This document shows positions 63,945-64,000 of a stretch of 64,000 bases of DNA, piece by piece. Numbering within the stretch: the stretch's first letter is position 1; every line of letters starts with the position of its first letter. The DNA is from Paenibacillus sp. YN15 (GTDB lineage Bacteria; Bacillota; Bacilli; Paenibacillales; NBRC-103111): assembly GCF_003285005.1 (NCBI RefSeq), contig NZ_QMFA01000011.1:97455-161454 (forward strand), read 5' to 3'. The notes beneath the pieces are model-generated. The model saw only the letters and a program-made list of their open reading frames with translations, made no database searches and was not told where the DNA came from. A program made the position numbers and the translations under genes.

Positions 63945-63985
63945 CCACCGGCTTAGCCGGTGGCTTCCATCAGCCCTATAAGGGC
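63945..63985. mobile_element. Hairpin pair resembling an IS200/IS605-type end
   Basis: Two adjacent hairpins, CCACCGGC-TTA-GCCGGTGG (63945-63963) and GCCCT-ATA-AGGGC (63973-63985), lie just after the kinase stop, near the window edge. Paired subterminal hairpins like these are found at ends of IS200/IS605-family elements and related palindromic repeats. No transposase is visible in the window, so this is tentative. Confidence 0.35.
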
Positions 63986-64000
63986 ACGGTACTAGCACGC

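Overview
The window looks like a chromosomal segment of a GC-rich, low-to-mid-GC Firmicute, most likely Paenibacillaceae. The evidence is GGAGG-type ribosome binding sites, YesM/YesN-type sugar two-component genes, an S-layer protein with SLH domains, a tandem glycine riboswitch on the gcv operon, split glycine decarboxylase (GcvPA/GcvPB), UPF0158 and DUF6171 proteins and small holin-like type I toxins. Most genes are on the minus strand. No rRNA, tRNA or CRISPR array was seen.

Layout. 1-3 kb: a type I toxin-antitoxin cassette, a sensory-rhodopsin-transducer-like protein divergent from a GH51 arabinofuranosidase, and a DUF6171 protein. 2.8-4.3 kb: a promoter, a short His-containing leader peptide, alternative hairpins and a terminator ahead of a HisRS-like gene that lacks the motif 3 arginine. 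4.4-7.6 kb: a methyltransferase, a GNAT acetyltransferase, and a CNNM/CorC transporter preceded by an acidic, proline-containing leader ORF. 7.8-26 kb: sugar-related genes (Gfo/Idh/MocA oxidoreductase, AraC regulator, sugar ABC permeases and binding protein, YesM/YesN pair), an MDR-type ABC exporter placed inside the sugar transporter operon, a lipoprotein, an anion transporter, an SLH protein, and a gamma-glutamyltransferase homologue without its catalytic threonine. 26.7-31.6 kb: gcvT-gcvPA-gcvPB-gcvH under a tandem glycine riboswitch. 31.7-38 kb: KtrB, DUF2264, AI-2E family transporter, futalosine-pathway menaquinone genes mqnD and mqnB, DoxX. 38.2-49.2 kb: a complete membrane-bound [NiFe] uptake hydrogenase locus (small, large and cytochrome b subunits, protease, an unrecognised Cys4 protein, hypA, then hypB-hypF-hypC-hypD-hypE). 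49.3-64 kb: a second toxin-antitoxin cassette, SPFH/NfeD pair, a NarL-type two-component system, a TetR-controlled membrane protein, an aromatic-acid-exporter-like protein with UPF0158, a GT39/GT2/galU envelope-glycosylation operon divergent from an OmpR-type two-component system, and a hairpin pair at the end that resembles an IS200/IS605-type end.

How the parts fit. The hydrogenase would feed electrons from H2 through cytochrome b into menaquinone, for which two futalosine-pathway enzymes lie next door. Carbohydrate genes (GH51, ABC importer, YesMN, AraC, oxidoreductase) suggest plant polysaccharide use. Several genes sit behind RNA-level control: glycine riboswitch, putative histidine attenuator, putative ribosome-destabilising leader and two antisense-RNA toxin cassettes. 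The strongest candidates for something undescribed are the HisRS-like gene with its leader, the acidic leader ORF before the CNNM gene, and the Cys4 protein in the hydrogenase operon.
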